From JBBQAA01 sp038276395 (GTDB lineage: Bacteria > Actinomycetota > Thermoleophilia > Solirubrobacterales > Solirubrobacteraceae), in assembly GCA_038276395.1 (NCBI GenBank), contig JBBQAA010000081.1, forward strand, positions 1 to 33,271: a stretch of DNA of 33,271 nt. The letters are read 5' to 3'. Within the stretch, counting starts at the first letter, position 1. Each line of letters begins with the position of its first letter. The notes beneath the pieces were generated by a model that was not told the DNA's origin, did not search any database, and saw nothing but the letters and a program-made list of their open reading frames with translations. Below are positions 1-6,141 of this stretch, piece by piece. Position numbers and translations under genes: made by a program.

Positions 1-127
1 GCGCGCGGCGCGGGCTCCGGGTCACGGCGCGGACCTGGGCGCCCCGTTCGAGCAGCGCCGTGACGACGGCGCCGCCCGTCGTCCCCGTGGCCCCGGTGAC
101 GACGATGGGACCGGCGGGCGCGGGCAC
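1..127 (-). CDS. NAD(P)-binding Rossmann/NmrA-like protein, N-terminal part only
   Basis: The gene begins at a GTG at 125-127 and runs off the left edge, so only about 42 residues are visible. They start V-P-A-P-A-G-P and continue through a beta strand into GATGTTGG, the glycine-rich dinucleotide-binding loop of atypical SDR/NmrA proteins, followed by a helix, a second beta strand (AQVRAVTR) and basic residues. Arginines after beta-2 are common in NADP-preferring members. Substrate and exact subfamily cannot be told from this fragment. No ATG lies close upstream, and no clear Shine-Dalgarno sequence was seen. The family call is fairly safe; the function is open. Confidence 0.62.
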   Translation of the reverse strand, partial: MPAPAGPIVVTGATGTTGGAVVTALLERGAQVRAVTRSPRRA

Positions 128-488
128 GGCCGCGAGTCTAGATGAGCGGACGGGACGTGCAGCATGGGCGTCGAGCGGAGACCCGCGCGGGCCGGGGTCG
201 GCGCCGGGTCGGCCATGAGGGAGGGGGACCGGGAAGTTCCCGCCGAGGGTCGCCGCGGCCGACCTCGACCCCCCCCCTCGCGGCCCATCCCCGCCTCGCG
301 ACCAATCTCAGCGGCAGAGCAGACGAGTGGCGAATTGAGCGCGGTATGCGCGCAGTCTCAGCCACTCGATCCGAACAATCGCCCGGTCGATGAGGAACCT
401 CACCACGCTTACGTTCACGCGCTCCGGGGCAGAGATGCTTCTGCCGGCCCGCCGAGCGCAAGCCCGCGCTCGACCTGAGCGGCGACCT
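128..488. other. Gene-poor gap with one nested palindrome
   Basis: About 360 bases lie between the start of the Rossmann gene and the stump of the SRPBCC gene, without a convincing coding region. Open frames exist on both strands, but their translations are arginine/proline-rich and look like non-coding GC-rich sequence. The only structured feature recognised is the 43-bp palindrome at 325-367. From its internal ATG at 346 a 15-codon frame runs to a TGA at 391-393. Nothing else was recognised here. Confidence 0.5.
325..367 (+). repeat. 43-bp nested palindrome, copy R1 (orphan)
   Basis: Arms GAGTGGC (325-331) and GCCACTC (361-367) enclose, after 7-base spacers on each side, the 15-base core GCGCGGTATGCGCGC (339-353), itself a near palindrome centred on TAT. 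Copies R2 (23979-24021) and R3 (24910-24952, opposite strand) have the same arm, spacer and core lengths. By eye R1 matches R3 at 36 of 43 positions and R2 at 33 of 43. Read on the plus strand, the ATG in the core encodes MRAVSATR, the same eight residues that begin the DUF559 protein at 24931. Function unknown: operator, mobile-element end or REP-like repeat are all possible. Confidence 0.85.
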
Positions 489-568
489 CGGGTCGCGCCA
501 GGCGCGGTAGACATCCGCGGGCGGCGGGCGAGCGTGCGCTCGTGGCGCACGGCGGTGGCCGCGGTCAT
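489..568 (-). pseudogene. SRPBCC (AHSA1-type) gene stump, frameshifted and truncated
   Basis: The ATG at 566-568 overlaps the TGA of the ArsR gene as ATGA, the usual coupling in ArsR-SRPBCC pairs. The frame begins MTAATAVRHERTLARRP; after a one-base shift near 517 it reads ADVYRAWRDP. Together these match the typical SRPBCC opening (V-x-x-E-R-T-L, a short gap, V-Y-x-A-W-x-D-P). The match stops at about 489, where the W-F-x-P segment and the rest of the roughly 150-residue domain should follow; in no frame does it continue. This is therefore the 5' end of a lost START-like domain gene. The family assignment rests on about 27 residues, so it is good but not certain. Confidence 0.6.
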
Positions 569-903
569 TCGCTCTCCTTGGCCTCCGAGTCGAGCAGCTC
601 CTCGAGGGCGTCGAGCCGCGCGTTCCAGAAGTCCTCCTGCGCGCGGATCCACGTCGCCGCGGGAGCGAGCACCGCGGGGTCGAGCCGGCAGACGTGGTGG
701 CGCCCGGCGATCGTCCGCTGCACGAGCCCGGCGCGTTCGAGCGTCTGCACGTGCTTGGAGGCGGCCGCCAGGGACATCGCCAGCGGCTCGGCCAGCTCGC
801 CCACGGTCAGCTCACCGGCGGCCAGGCGCCCGACCATCGCCCGGCGCGCGCCGTGGGCCAGGGCGTGGAAGACGGGGTCGAGCCGGACGCCTTCTTCAAC
901 CAT
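565..903 (-). CDS. ArsR-family winged-helix transcriptional regulator
   Basis: The protein has 112 residues, a usual size for ArsR/SmtB proteins. It opens D-P-V-F-H-A-L-A-H-G-A-R-R, the typical first helix (F-x-A-L-x-H-x-x-R-R). The HTH follows at about residues 32-58 (LTVGELAEPLAMSLAAASKH, then VQTLERAGLV) and a wing at about 60-70. No CxC metal-binding motif is present, so it is more likely the SRPBCC-associated type than a metal sensor. It starts at ATG 901-903, divergent from the VOC gene with 17 bp between start codons. A perfect dyad overlaps the start codon and suggests autoregulation. Its natural partner, the SRPBCC gene, survives only as a stump at its 3' end. Confidence 0.9.
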   Translation of the reverse strand: MVEEGVRLDPVFHALAHGARRAMVGRLAAGELTVGELAEPLAMSLAAASKHVQTLERAGLVQRTIAGRHHVCRLDPAVLAPAATWIRAQEDFWNARLDALEELLDSEAKESE

Positions 904-910
904 TTGGTTG
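897..910. promoter_or_regulatory. Probable ArsR operator in the arsR/VOC divergent region
   Basis: CAACCATTTGGTTG is a perfect 14-bp palindrome covering the ArsR start codon. It adjoins the only AT-rich stretch of the area (AATATAAA, 911-918), which could supply -10 elements in both directions. With only 17 bp between the two ATGs, at least one transcript is probably leaderless or nearly so. Binding by the ArsR protein is inferred from position and symmetry. Confidence 0.6.
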
Positions 911-920
911 AATATAAACC

Positions 921-1328
921 ATGTCCGACCATCCCATCTCCGTCACCGGCGTCGACTTCGTCTGCGTCCCCACCCGCGACCACGACCGCGCCGTCGCCTT
1001 CTACGAGGACGTCCTCGGCCTCGAGCGCGGCAAGCGCTGGGGCGACCTGCCCGCCACCGAGCTCCAGGCCGGGGAGCTGACGCTCGCGATCATGGACCCG
1101 AGCGCCTTCGGCCAGGCCGAGGCGCGGCCGAACTCCGCGCCGATTGCGCTGCGGGTCGAGGACGTCGAGGCCTCCCGCCGCGCGCTGCAGGAGCAGGGCG
1201 TCGAGTTCCACGTCGAGATGCTCGACTCCGGCGTCTGCCACCAGGCGATCTTCTCCGACCCCGACGGCAACCCGCTGATCCTCCACCATCGCTACGCGCC
1301 CGCGGGCGAGGTGCCGCCCTCGCGCTGA
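921..1328 (+). CDS. VOC-family (glyoxalase/bleomycin-resistance-like) protein
   Basis: This protein of 135 residues forms one vicinal-oxygen-chelate module. The first beta-alpha-beta-beta-beta unit is at about 7-58 (VDFVCVPTRDHDRAVAFYEDVLGL) and the second at about 73-128, ending in F-S-D-P-D-G-N-P-L-I-L-H-H, the classic VOC closing motif. Such proteins may be dioxygenases, isomerases, antibiotic-binding proteins or stress proteins; the substrate cannot be read from sequence. The gene is divergent from arsR and probably under its control. Its 3' end overlaps the 3' end of the convergent AsnC gene by 37 bp, so no terminator separates them. Confidence 0.85.
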   Translation: MSDHPISVTGVDFVCVPTRDHDRAVAFYEDVLGLERGKRWGDLPATELQAGELTLAIMDPSAFGQAEARPNSAPIALRVEDVEASRRALQEQGVEFHVEMLDSGVCHQAIFSDPDGNPLILHHRYAPAGEVPPSR

Positions 1329-1792
1329 GAGCCCCCGGCCGCCGCCACCAGCGGGCCGGTGCGCGCGGGCACGGGGTGGGACATCGCGATGTAGGTCGTC
1401 GAGTGGCGGATCGCGCCGTCTGCGAGCAGGCGGTTGACGATCGCCTGGAAGTGCTCGGTGTCCTCGGCCACGAGCCGGCAGAGGAGGTCGTGGGGACCGG
1501 AGATGGCGTGGGCCTCGAGCACCTCGGGCACCTCGCGGAGCGCCGCCACCGCCTCCTCGAGCCGGCCCTGGGCGAGCTCGAGGAGCACGAAGCCGAGGAT
1601 GGGGTAGCCCATCGCCGCGGGGTCGACCTCCGGCCCGTGGCCGGTGACGACGCCGCGCGTCTCGAGCTTCGCCAGCCGGGCCTGGACCGTGCCCCGGGCC
1701 ACCCGCAGGCGGCGCGCGACCTCGAGCAGGCCCACGCGCGGGTCCTCCCGCATGGTGGCGATTATCCGGGCGTCGAGGCGGTCGATGGTCAT
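1292..1792 (-). CDS. Lrp/AsnC-family transcriptional regulator
   Basis: The 166-residue protein begins MTIDRLDARIIATMREDPRVG, the typical AsnC opening. An HTH follows (LLEVARRLRVARGTVQARL), then the RAM/AsnC effector-binding domain (about 65-145: YPILGFVLLEL, VLEAHAISGPHDLLCRLVAED, VNRLLADGAIRHSTTYIAM). I chose ATG 1790-1792; the frame stays open to 1921, but the extra residues are Cys/Trp/Thr-rich and unlike the family. It is divergent from the phenylalanine hydroxylase gene, and repeated half-sites in the shared region suggest that it controls the aromatic amino-acid operon, probably sensing phenylalanine or tyrosine (inference). A glycine-rich tail after residue 145 is unusual and covers the overlap with the VOC gene. 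Confidence 0.88.
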   Translation of the reverse strand: MTIDRLDARIIATMREDPRVGLLEVARRLRVARGTVQARLAKLETRGVVTGHGPEVDPAAMGYPILGFVLLELAQGRLEEAVAALREVPEVLEAHAISGPHDLLCRLVAEDTEHFQAIVNRLLADGAIRHSTTYIAMSHPVPARTGPLVAAAGGSQREGGTSPAGA

Positions 1793-1888
1793 ATTGCCCA
1801 GCATTGCACCCCGTTCGGCCGTGGTATTGCCCAGGCTGTCGCACCAAACTGAGCACTCTTGCCACGTAGCTCCGCTGTTGCTGCAATA
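1792..1888. promoter_or_regulatory. TATTGC half-site cluster between asnC and the phenylalanine hydroxylase gene
   Basis: TATTGCCCAG occurs twice as an exact direct repeat, at 1792-1801 and 1825-1834, 33 bp apart (about three helical turns). The inverted half-site GCAATA is at 1883-1888, and a looser CATTGCACC is at 1802-1810. The whole region lies between divergent start codons. Regularly phased degenerate half-sites are typical of Lrp/AsnC octamers wrapping DNA, so this is the likely binding region of the neighbouring AsnC protein (inference). Confidence 0.5.
1859..1887 (+). promoter_or_regulatory. Candidate promoter for the aromatic catabolic operon (leaderless start)
   Basis: TTGCCA (1859-1864), a 17-base spacer and TGCAAT (1882-1887) resemble sigma-70-type -35/-10 boxes. 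The hydroxylase ATG follows 6 bases later at 1894, which would give a leaderless mRNA, common in actinobacteria. No Shine-Dalgarno precedes the ATG; the purine-rich GAGGAGGG lies just downstream of it. The -10 overlaps the GCAATA half-site, consistent with repression or competition. Confidence 0.4.
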
Positions 1889-1893
1889 CGTGC

Positions 1894-2787
1894 ATGTTCG
1901 AGGAGGGACAGCTCTACTCACCCGTGACCCAGCGCGCCGACGGAGGCGCCACCGTGCACCTCGCCGAGGACCACCCGGGCGCGGGCGATCCCGCCTACCG
2001 CGCCCGGCGCAACGAGATCGCCGCGGCCGCCCTGGCCTGGCGCGCGGGCACGCCCTCCCCGCGGATCGCCTACACCGAGGCCGAGCACGAGGTGTGGCGC
2101 ACGGTCTGCCGCGAGCTGGCGCCCAAGCATGCGCGCTACGCGGTCAAGGAGGTCCGCGAGGCGACCGCGGCGCTTGGCCTCCCGCGCGACCACGTCCCCG
2201 GCCTCGACGAGGTCTCCGCGCGGCTCGCGCCGCTCACCGGCTTCACCTACGTCCCCGCCGCCGGGCTCGTCCCCCTGCGCCAGTTCTACGGCTCCCTGCG
2301 CGACCGGCGCTTTCACTCGACGCAGTACGTGCGCCACGACGCCGCCCCGCTCTACACGCCCGAGCCCGACATCGTGCACGAGGTCGTCGGCCACGGCCAC
2401 CTGCTGGCCACGCCCACCTTCTCAGAGCTGCATCGCCTGGCCGGCGAGGCCACCCGCCGCCTGACCGACGAGGAGAGCCTGCGCTTCCTCTCCCGCGTCT
2501 TCTGGTTCACGCTCGAGTTCGGGATCGCCGACGAGGCCGGCGAGGTCCGGGCCTACGGCGCCGGGATCCTCTCCTCCTACGGCGAGATCGAGGAGTTCGG
2601 CGGGATGGAGCACCGGCCGCTCGACCTCGCCGAGATGGGGAGCGCCGACTACGACATCACCCGCTACCAGCCCGTGCTCTACCGGGCTTCATCCGTCACG
2701 GAGGTCGCCGAGACGATCGGCGAGTTCTTCGCCACCTGCACCGACGAGACGATCGAGGAGCTTCGCCATGAGCACGCCCACGCTTGA
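1894..2787 (+). CDS. phhA: Phenylalanine 4-monooxygenase (phenylalanine hydroxylase)
   Basis: The protein has 297 residues, the size of bacterial single-domain aromatic amino acid hydroxylases. It converts phenylalanine to tyrosine using O2, non-haem iron and a tetrahydropterin. The iron triad is visible: His162 and His167 in H-E-V-V-G-H, and Glu208 in W-F-T-L-E-F-G. The flanking segments PDIVHEVVGHGHLLATPTF and SSYGEIEEF are also family-typical. There is no N-terminal regulatory ACT domain. It is the first gene of a four-gene operon; the HPPD gene starts 20 bp before its stop codon. No pterin-4a-carbinolamine dehydratase gene is present in the window. The start at ATG 1894 is supported by family-like residues MFEEGQLYSPVT directly after it. 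Confidence 0.95.
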   Translation: MFEEGQLYSPVTQRADGGATVHLAEDHPGAGDPAYRARRNEIAAAALAWRAGTPSPRIAYTEAEHEVWRTVCRELAPKHARYAVKEVREATAALGLPRDHVPGLDEVSARLAPLTGFTYVPAAGLVPLRQFYGSLRDRRFHSTQYVRHDAAPLYTPEPDIVHEVVGHGHLLATPTFSELHRLAGEATRRLTDEESLRFLSRVFWFTLEFGIADEAGEVRAYGAGILSSYGEIEEFGGMEHRPLDLAEMGSADYDITRYQPVLYRASSVTEVAETIGEFFATCTDETIEELRHEHAHA

Positions 2788-3913
2788 CCCGACCGCCCAC
2801 CCCGGTCCCGCCGCCGGCCCCGACCTCATGCCGCTGCACGGCATCGACCACGTCGAGCTGTGGGTGGGCAACGCCGCCCAGGCCGCGCACTACCTGAGGA
2901 GCGCCTACGGCTTCACCGAGGTCGCCTACGCCGGGCTCGAGACCGGCCGCCGCGACGCTGTCTCGCGCGTCCTCTCCTCCGGGCGCATCCGCCTCGTGCT
3001 CACGGGCACGCTGCGCTCCGGCACCGAGCTCGCCGCCCACCACGCCAAGCACGGCGACGGCGTCAAGGTCATCGCGCTCTCCGTGCCCGACGCCCGCCAC
3101 GCCTACGCCGAGGCCGTGCGCCGCGGCGCACGCGGCGTGACCGCGCCCCGCGAGCTCCGCGACGACGACGGCGCGGTCGTCCTCGCCGACATCGCCACCT
3201 ACGGAGAGACGATCCACCGCTTCGTGCAGCGCGGCGAGTACCACGGCGCGTTCCTGCCTGGCTACGAGGCGCGCGGAAGCGGCACGCCGGCCAGCGCGAG
3301 CGCCCCGATGCTCCTCGCCCTCGACCACATCGTCGGCAACGTCGAGCTCGGCCACATGGAGGAGTGGGTCGGCTTCTACGAGCGCGTCTTCGGGATGACG
3401 GAGATGATCCACTTCTCCGACGAGGCGATCTCCACCGAGTACTCGGCGCTCATGTCGAAGGTCGTCACCGACGGCTCGGGGCGCGTCAAGTTCCCCATCA
3501 ACGAGCCCGCGGAGGGCAAGCGCAAGTCCCAGATCGACGAGTACCTCGAGTTCTACGAGGGCGCGGGCGCGCAGCACCTGGCCCTGGCCACGCGGGACAT
3601 CGTCGCCACGGTCACGGCGCTCTCCGCGCGCGGCGTCGAGTTCCTGCGCACGCCGGACTCCTACTACGACGAGGTCCCGGGCCGAGTGGGCGAGATCGCC
3701 GAGGACCTCGAGGACCTCCGCCGCCTCGGCATCCTCGTCGACTCCGACGACGAGGGCTACCTGCTCCAGGTCTTCACCAAGCCGCTCGGCGACCGGCCGA
3801 CGCTGTTCTTCGAGTTGATCGAGCGCCACGGCGCGCGCGGCTTCGGCGAGGGCAACTTCAAGGCGCTCTTCGAGGCGATCGAGCGCGAGCAGGACCGGAG
3901 GGGGAACCTGTGA
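2768..3913 (+). CDS. hppD: 4-hydroxyphenylpyruvate dioxygenase
   Basis: This 381-residue enzyme converts 4-hydroxyphenylpyruvate to homogentisate with O2 and Fe(II). Two VOC-type modules are present. The N-terminal one (about 22-160) is structural. The C-terminal one (about 181-350) carries the iron ligands His187 (L-D-H-I-V-G-N-V), His270 (G-A-Q-H-L-A-L) and Glu349 (L-F-F-E-L-I-E-R). The C-terminal gating helix GFGEGNFKALFEAIEREQ is clear. The start at ATG 2768 overlaps phhA by 20 bp, and the stop TGA overlaps the GTG of the next gene, so the operon is translationally coupled. The tyrosine aminotransferase that would supply the substrate is not encoded in this window. Confidence 0.96.
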   Translation: MSTPTLDPTAHPGPAAGPDLMPLHGIDHVELWVGNAAQAAHYLRSAYGFTEVAYAGLETGRRDAVSRVLSSGRIRLVLTGTLRSGTELAAHHAKHGDGVKVIALSVPDARHAYAEAVRRGARGVTAPRELRDDDGAVVLADIATYGETIHRFVQRGEYHGAFLPGYEARGSGTPASASAPMLLALDHIVGNVELGHMEEWVGFYERVFGMTEMIHFSDEAISTEYSALMSKVVTDGSGRVKFPINEPAEGKRKSQIDEYLEFYEGAGAQHLALATRDIVATVTALSARGVEFLRTPDSYYDEVPGRVGEIAEDLEDLRRLGILVDSDDEGYLLQVFTKPLGDRPTLFFELIERHGARGFGEGNFKALFEAIEREQDRRGNL

Positions 3914-5076
3914 GGTACCACGCGCTCGGGGAGGTCCCGCCCAAGCGGCACACGCAGGTGCGGGAGCACGGGCGGCTGCTCGTCGAGGAGGTCATGGGCT
4001 ACGAGGGCTTCTCGGGCAACGAGTCGATCCTCCTCCACCTCGACTCCCCCTGTCGCCTCAAGGAGATCGGCGGCTTTACGCCGCTTGAGCGCGAGGAGTG
4101 GGTGCCGGACGCCCACGTCCACCGCCTGAGCGACCTGCGTGACCTGCCGCCGGAGGGCGACCCCGTCTCCGGGCGGAGGCTCCTCATGTGGAACGGCGAC
4201 GTCGAGATCGGCGTGTGCAAGCCGGCGCAGGAGGCCGAGGGCTTCTACCGCAACGGCGAGGGCGACGAGGCGCTCTTCGTCATGGAGGGCTCGGGCACGC
4301 TCGAGACCGTCTTCGGCTCGCTCCCGTTCCGGGAGCACGACTACGTCGTCATCCCCCGCGGCACGACCTACCGCGTCGCGCTCGACCCCGGCGCGCACTG
4401 GTGGCTCACGTTCACGACGCCCGGGGAGATCGAGACGCCGAACCGCTATCGCAACCGCTACGGGCAGCTGCTCGAGCACGCCCCGTTCTCCCAGCGCGAC
4501 TTCCACCCGCCGGCGCAGCTCGTCACCCACCGCGAGGAGGGGGAGTGGGATCTCACCCTGCGCGTGCGCGGCGGCCTGCAGTCCTTCCGGCTCGACCGCC
4601 ATCCCCTCGACGTCGTCGGGTGGGACGGCTACGTCTACCCGTACACGTTCAACGCCGCCGATTTCGAGCCGCGGGCCGGGCGCTACCACCTGCCGCCGCC
4701 CACGCACCAGACCTTCCAGGGTCCGGGGTTCGTGCTCTGCACCTTCGCGCCGCGGATGCTCGACTGGGACCCGGAGGCCGTGCCGCTGCCCTACCACCAC
4801 TCGAACATCCAGTCCGAGGAGGTCATGTTCTACGTGGACGGGGACTATGCGGCGCGCAGGGGCGTGGCGGCGGGAACGGCGACGCTGCACCCGTCCGGCC
4901 TGCCCCACGGCCCGCAGCCGGGGACGGTCGAGGCCGCGCTCGGCGCCACGCACACCTCGGAGCTCGCGGTCATGTGCGACACGTTCCGGCCGCTGCGCCT
5001 GACGACCCTCGCGCGGGACCTGGACGTGCCCGGCTACGCCATGAGCTGGGCCGAGCCGGCGCCGGCCGGGGTGTGA
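3910..5076 (+). CDS. hmgA: Homogentisate 1,2-dioxygenase
   Basis: The enzyme opens the homogentisate ring to maleylacetoacetate with Fe(II) and O2. At 388 residues it is shorter than the roughly 440-residue human and pseudomonad enzymes but keeps the cupin core. Fe ligands fit His297 and Glu303 (Y-H-H-S-N-I-Q-S-E, human H335/E341 spacing) and His333 (L-P-H-G-P, human H371). The N-terminal cupin-like half includes F-V-M-E-G-S-G and Y-V-V-I-P-R-G-T-T-Y. The start is GTG 3910-3912, which overlaps the HPPD stop as GTGA. A reading frame upstream of this GTG is only a shadow of the HPPD gene. The reduced length is the only unusual point. Confidence 0.94.
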   Translation: MRYHALGEVPPKRHTQVREHGRLLVEEVMGYEGFSGNESILLHLDSPCRLKEIGGFTPLEREEWVPDAHVHRLSDLRDLPPEGDPVSGRRLLMWNGDVEIGVCKPAQEAEGFYRNGEGDEALFVMEGSGTLETVFGSLPFREHDYVVIPRGTTYRVALDPGAHWWLTFTTPGEIETPNRYRNRYGQLLEHAPFSQRDFHPPAQLVTHREEGEWDLTLRVRGGLQSFRLDRHPLDVVGWDGYVYPYTFNAADFEPRAGRYHLPPPTHQTFQGPGFVLCTFAPRMLDWDPEAVPLPYHHSNIQSEEVMFYVDGDYAARRGVAAGTATLHPSGLPHGPQPGTVEAALGATHTSELAVMCDTFRPLRLTTLARDLDVPGYAMSWAEPAPAGV

Positions 5077-6131
5077 TCGAGGCCTACGGGGTCGCCGGCG
5101 GGGGCGGCCTCGTCGCCCGCCACCGGGAGGACTCGGTGGTGTCGCTCGCGGCGCTCGCGCCCGAGAGCGTGCCCGCCGCGGTCCTCCTCGCGACGTCGCT
5201 GAACCCGCTGCTGGCGCTCGGGCCGAAGGCCTTGACGGCGTTGGAGGAGGAGGTCGCCGCCGCGCTCACCGCGGGGCGCGCGCCGCTCACGCCCCTGGCC
5301 GACGTGACGCTCGGCTGCCCCGTCGCCCCGCGCGACTACGTCGACTTCTTCTCCTCCGAGGTCCACGCGGCCAACCTCGGGCGGCTGCTCCGGCCCGCGG
5401 GCGATGCGCTCCTCCCCAACTGGCGCCATCTGCCTGTCGCCTACCACGGCCACGCGAGCTCCGTCGTGGCCTCGGGCACGCCGGTGCGCCGCCCGCGGGG
5501 CCAGACCGGGCCCGGCGCCTTCGGCCCGACGGCGGCGCTCGACTTCGAGGCCGAGCTCGCGTGGGTCGCGGGCCCGGACCGCCCGGCCGGCGAGCCGCCG
5601 CTCACCCCGGCCGAGGCCGAGGAGCGCATCTTCGGCTTCCTGCTGCTGAACGACTGGAGCGCGCGCGACCTCCAGCGCTGGGAGTCGGCGCCGCTCGGCC
5701 CCTTCCTCGGCAAGTCCTTCCTCACCTCGGTCTCGCCGTGGGTCGTGCCCCGGGCGGCGCTCGCCGCGCGCGCGGTCGACCCGCCGCCGCGCGCCGAGCC
5801 GCCTGCTCCCTACCTCACGGCGGGCCCGCCCACGCGCGGGCTCGACATCGCGCTCGAGGTCGAGCTGAACGGCGAGCCGCTGGCCCGGATGAGCACGCGC
5901 GGCCTGGCCTGGACCCCCGCGCAGATGCTCACCCACGCCCTGGCCGGCGGCGCCGCGCTCACCGCCGGAGATCTCTTCGCCTCGGGCACGGTCTCCGAGG
6001 CGGGCGAGGGCGCGCAGGGCTGCCTGGCCGAGCTCTGGCGCGGGGAGCGGTGGCTCGCCGACGGCGACGAGGTCGTCATCCGCGCCCCGGGCTTCGGCGC
6101 GGTGGCGGGGCGGGTCGAGCCGCCCGCCTGA
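5073..6131 (+). CDS. fahA: Fumarylacetoacetase (fumarylacetoacetate hydrolase)
   Basis: This 352-residue protein cleaves fumarylacetoacetate to fumarate and acetoacetate, the last step of the homogentisate pathway. It follows eukaryotic-type FAH closely: D-F-F-S-S-E-V-H-A-A-N, then W-R-H-L-P-V-A-Y-H-G-H-A-S-S with the catalytic His in Y-H-G, S-G-T-P-V-R-R-P-R-G-Q, the metal-binding D-F-E-A-E-L, and N-D-W-S-A-R-D-L-Q followed by G-P-F-L-G-K-S-F. The N-terminal SH3-like part is abbreviated. The start is GTG 5073, overlapping the hmgA stop as GTGA. No maleylacetoacetate isomerase gene lies in the operon, so the cis-trans step must be encoded elsewhere, be non-enzymatic or use another thiol system. 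Confidence 0.93.
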   Translation: MIEAYGVAGGGGLVARHREDSVVSLAALAPESVPAAVLLATSLNPLLALGPKALTALEEEVAAALTAGRAPLTPLADVTLGCPVAPRDYVDFFSSEVHAANLGRLLRPAGDALLPNWRHLPVAYHGHASSVVASGTPVRRPRGQTGPGAFGPTAALDFEAELAWVAGPDRPAGEPPLTPAEAEERIFGFLLLNDWSARDLQRWESAPLGPFLGKSFLTSVSPWVVPRAALAARAVDPPPRAEPPAPYLTAGPPTRGLDIALEVELNGEPLARMSTRGLAWTPAQMLTHALAGGAALTAGDLFASGTVSEAGEGAQGCLAELWRGERWLADGDEVVIRAPGFGAVAGRVEPPA

Positions 6132-6141
6132 CGCCGGTCCC

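Noticed and set aside
542..3829. Long open frames opposite arsR, asnC, phhA and hppD
   Set aside because: Their translations are Arg/Ala/Glu-rich without domains, and they are antisense or out-of-frame shadows of genes with complete active-site motifs.
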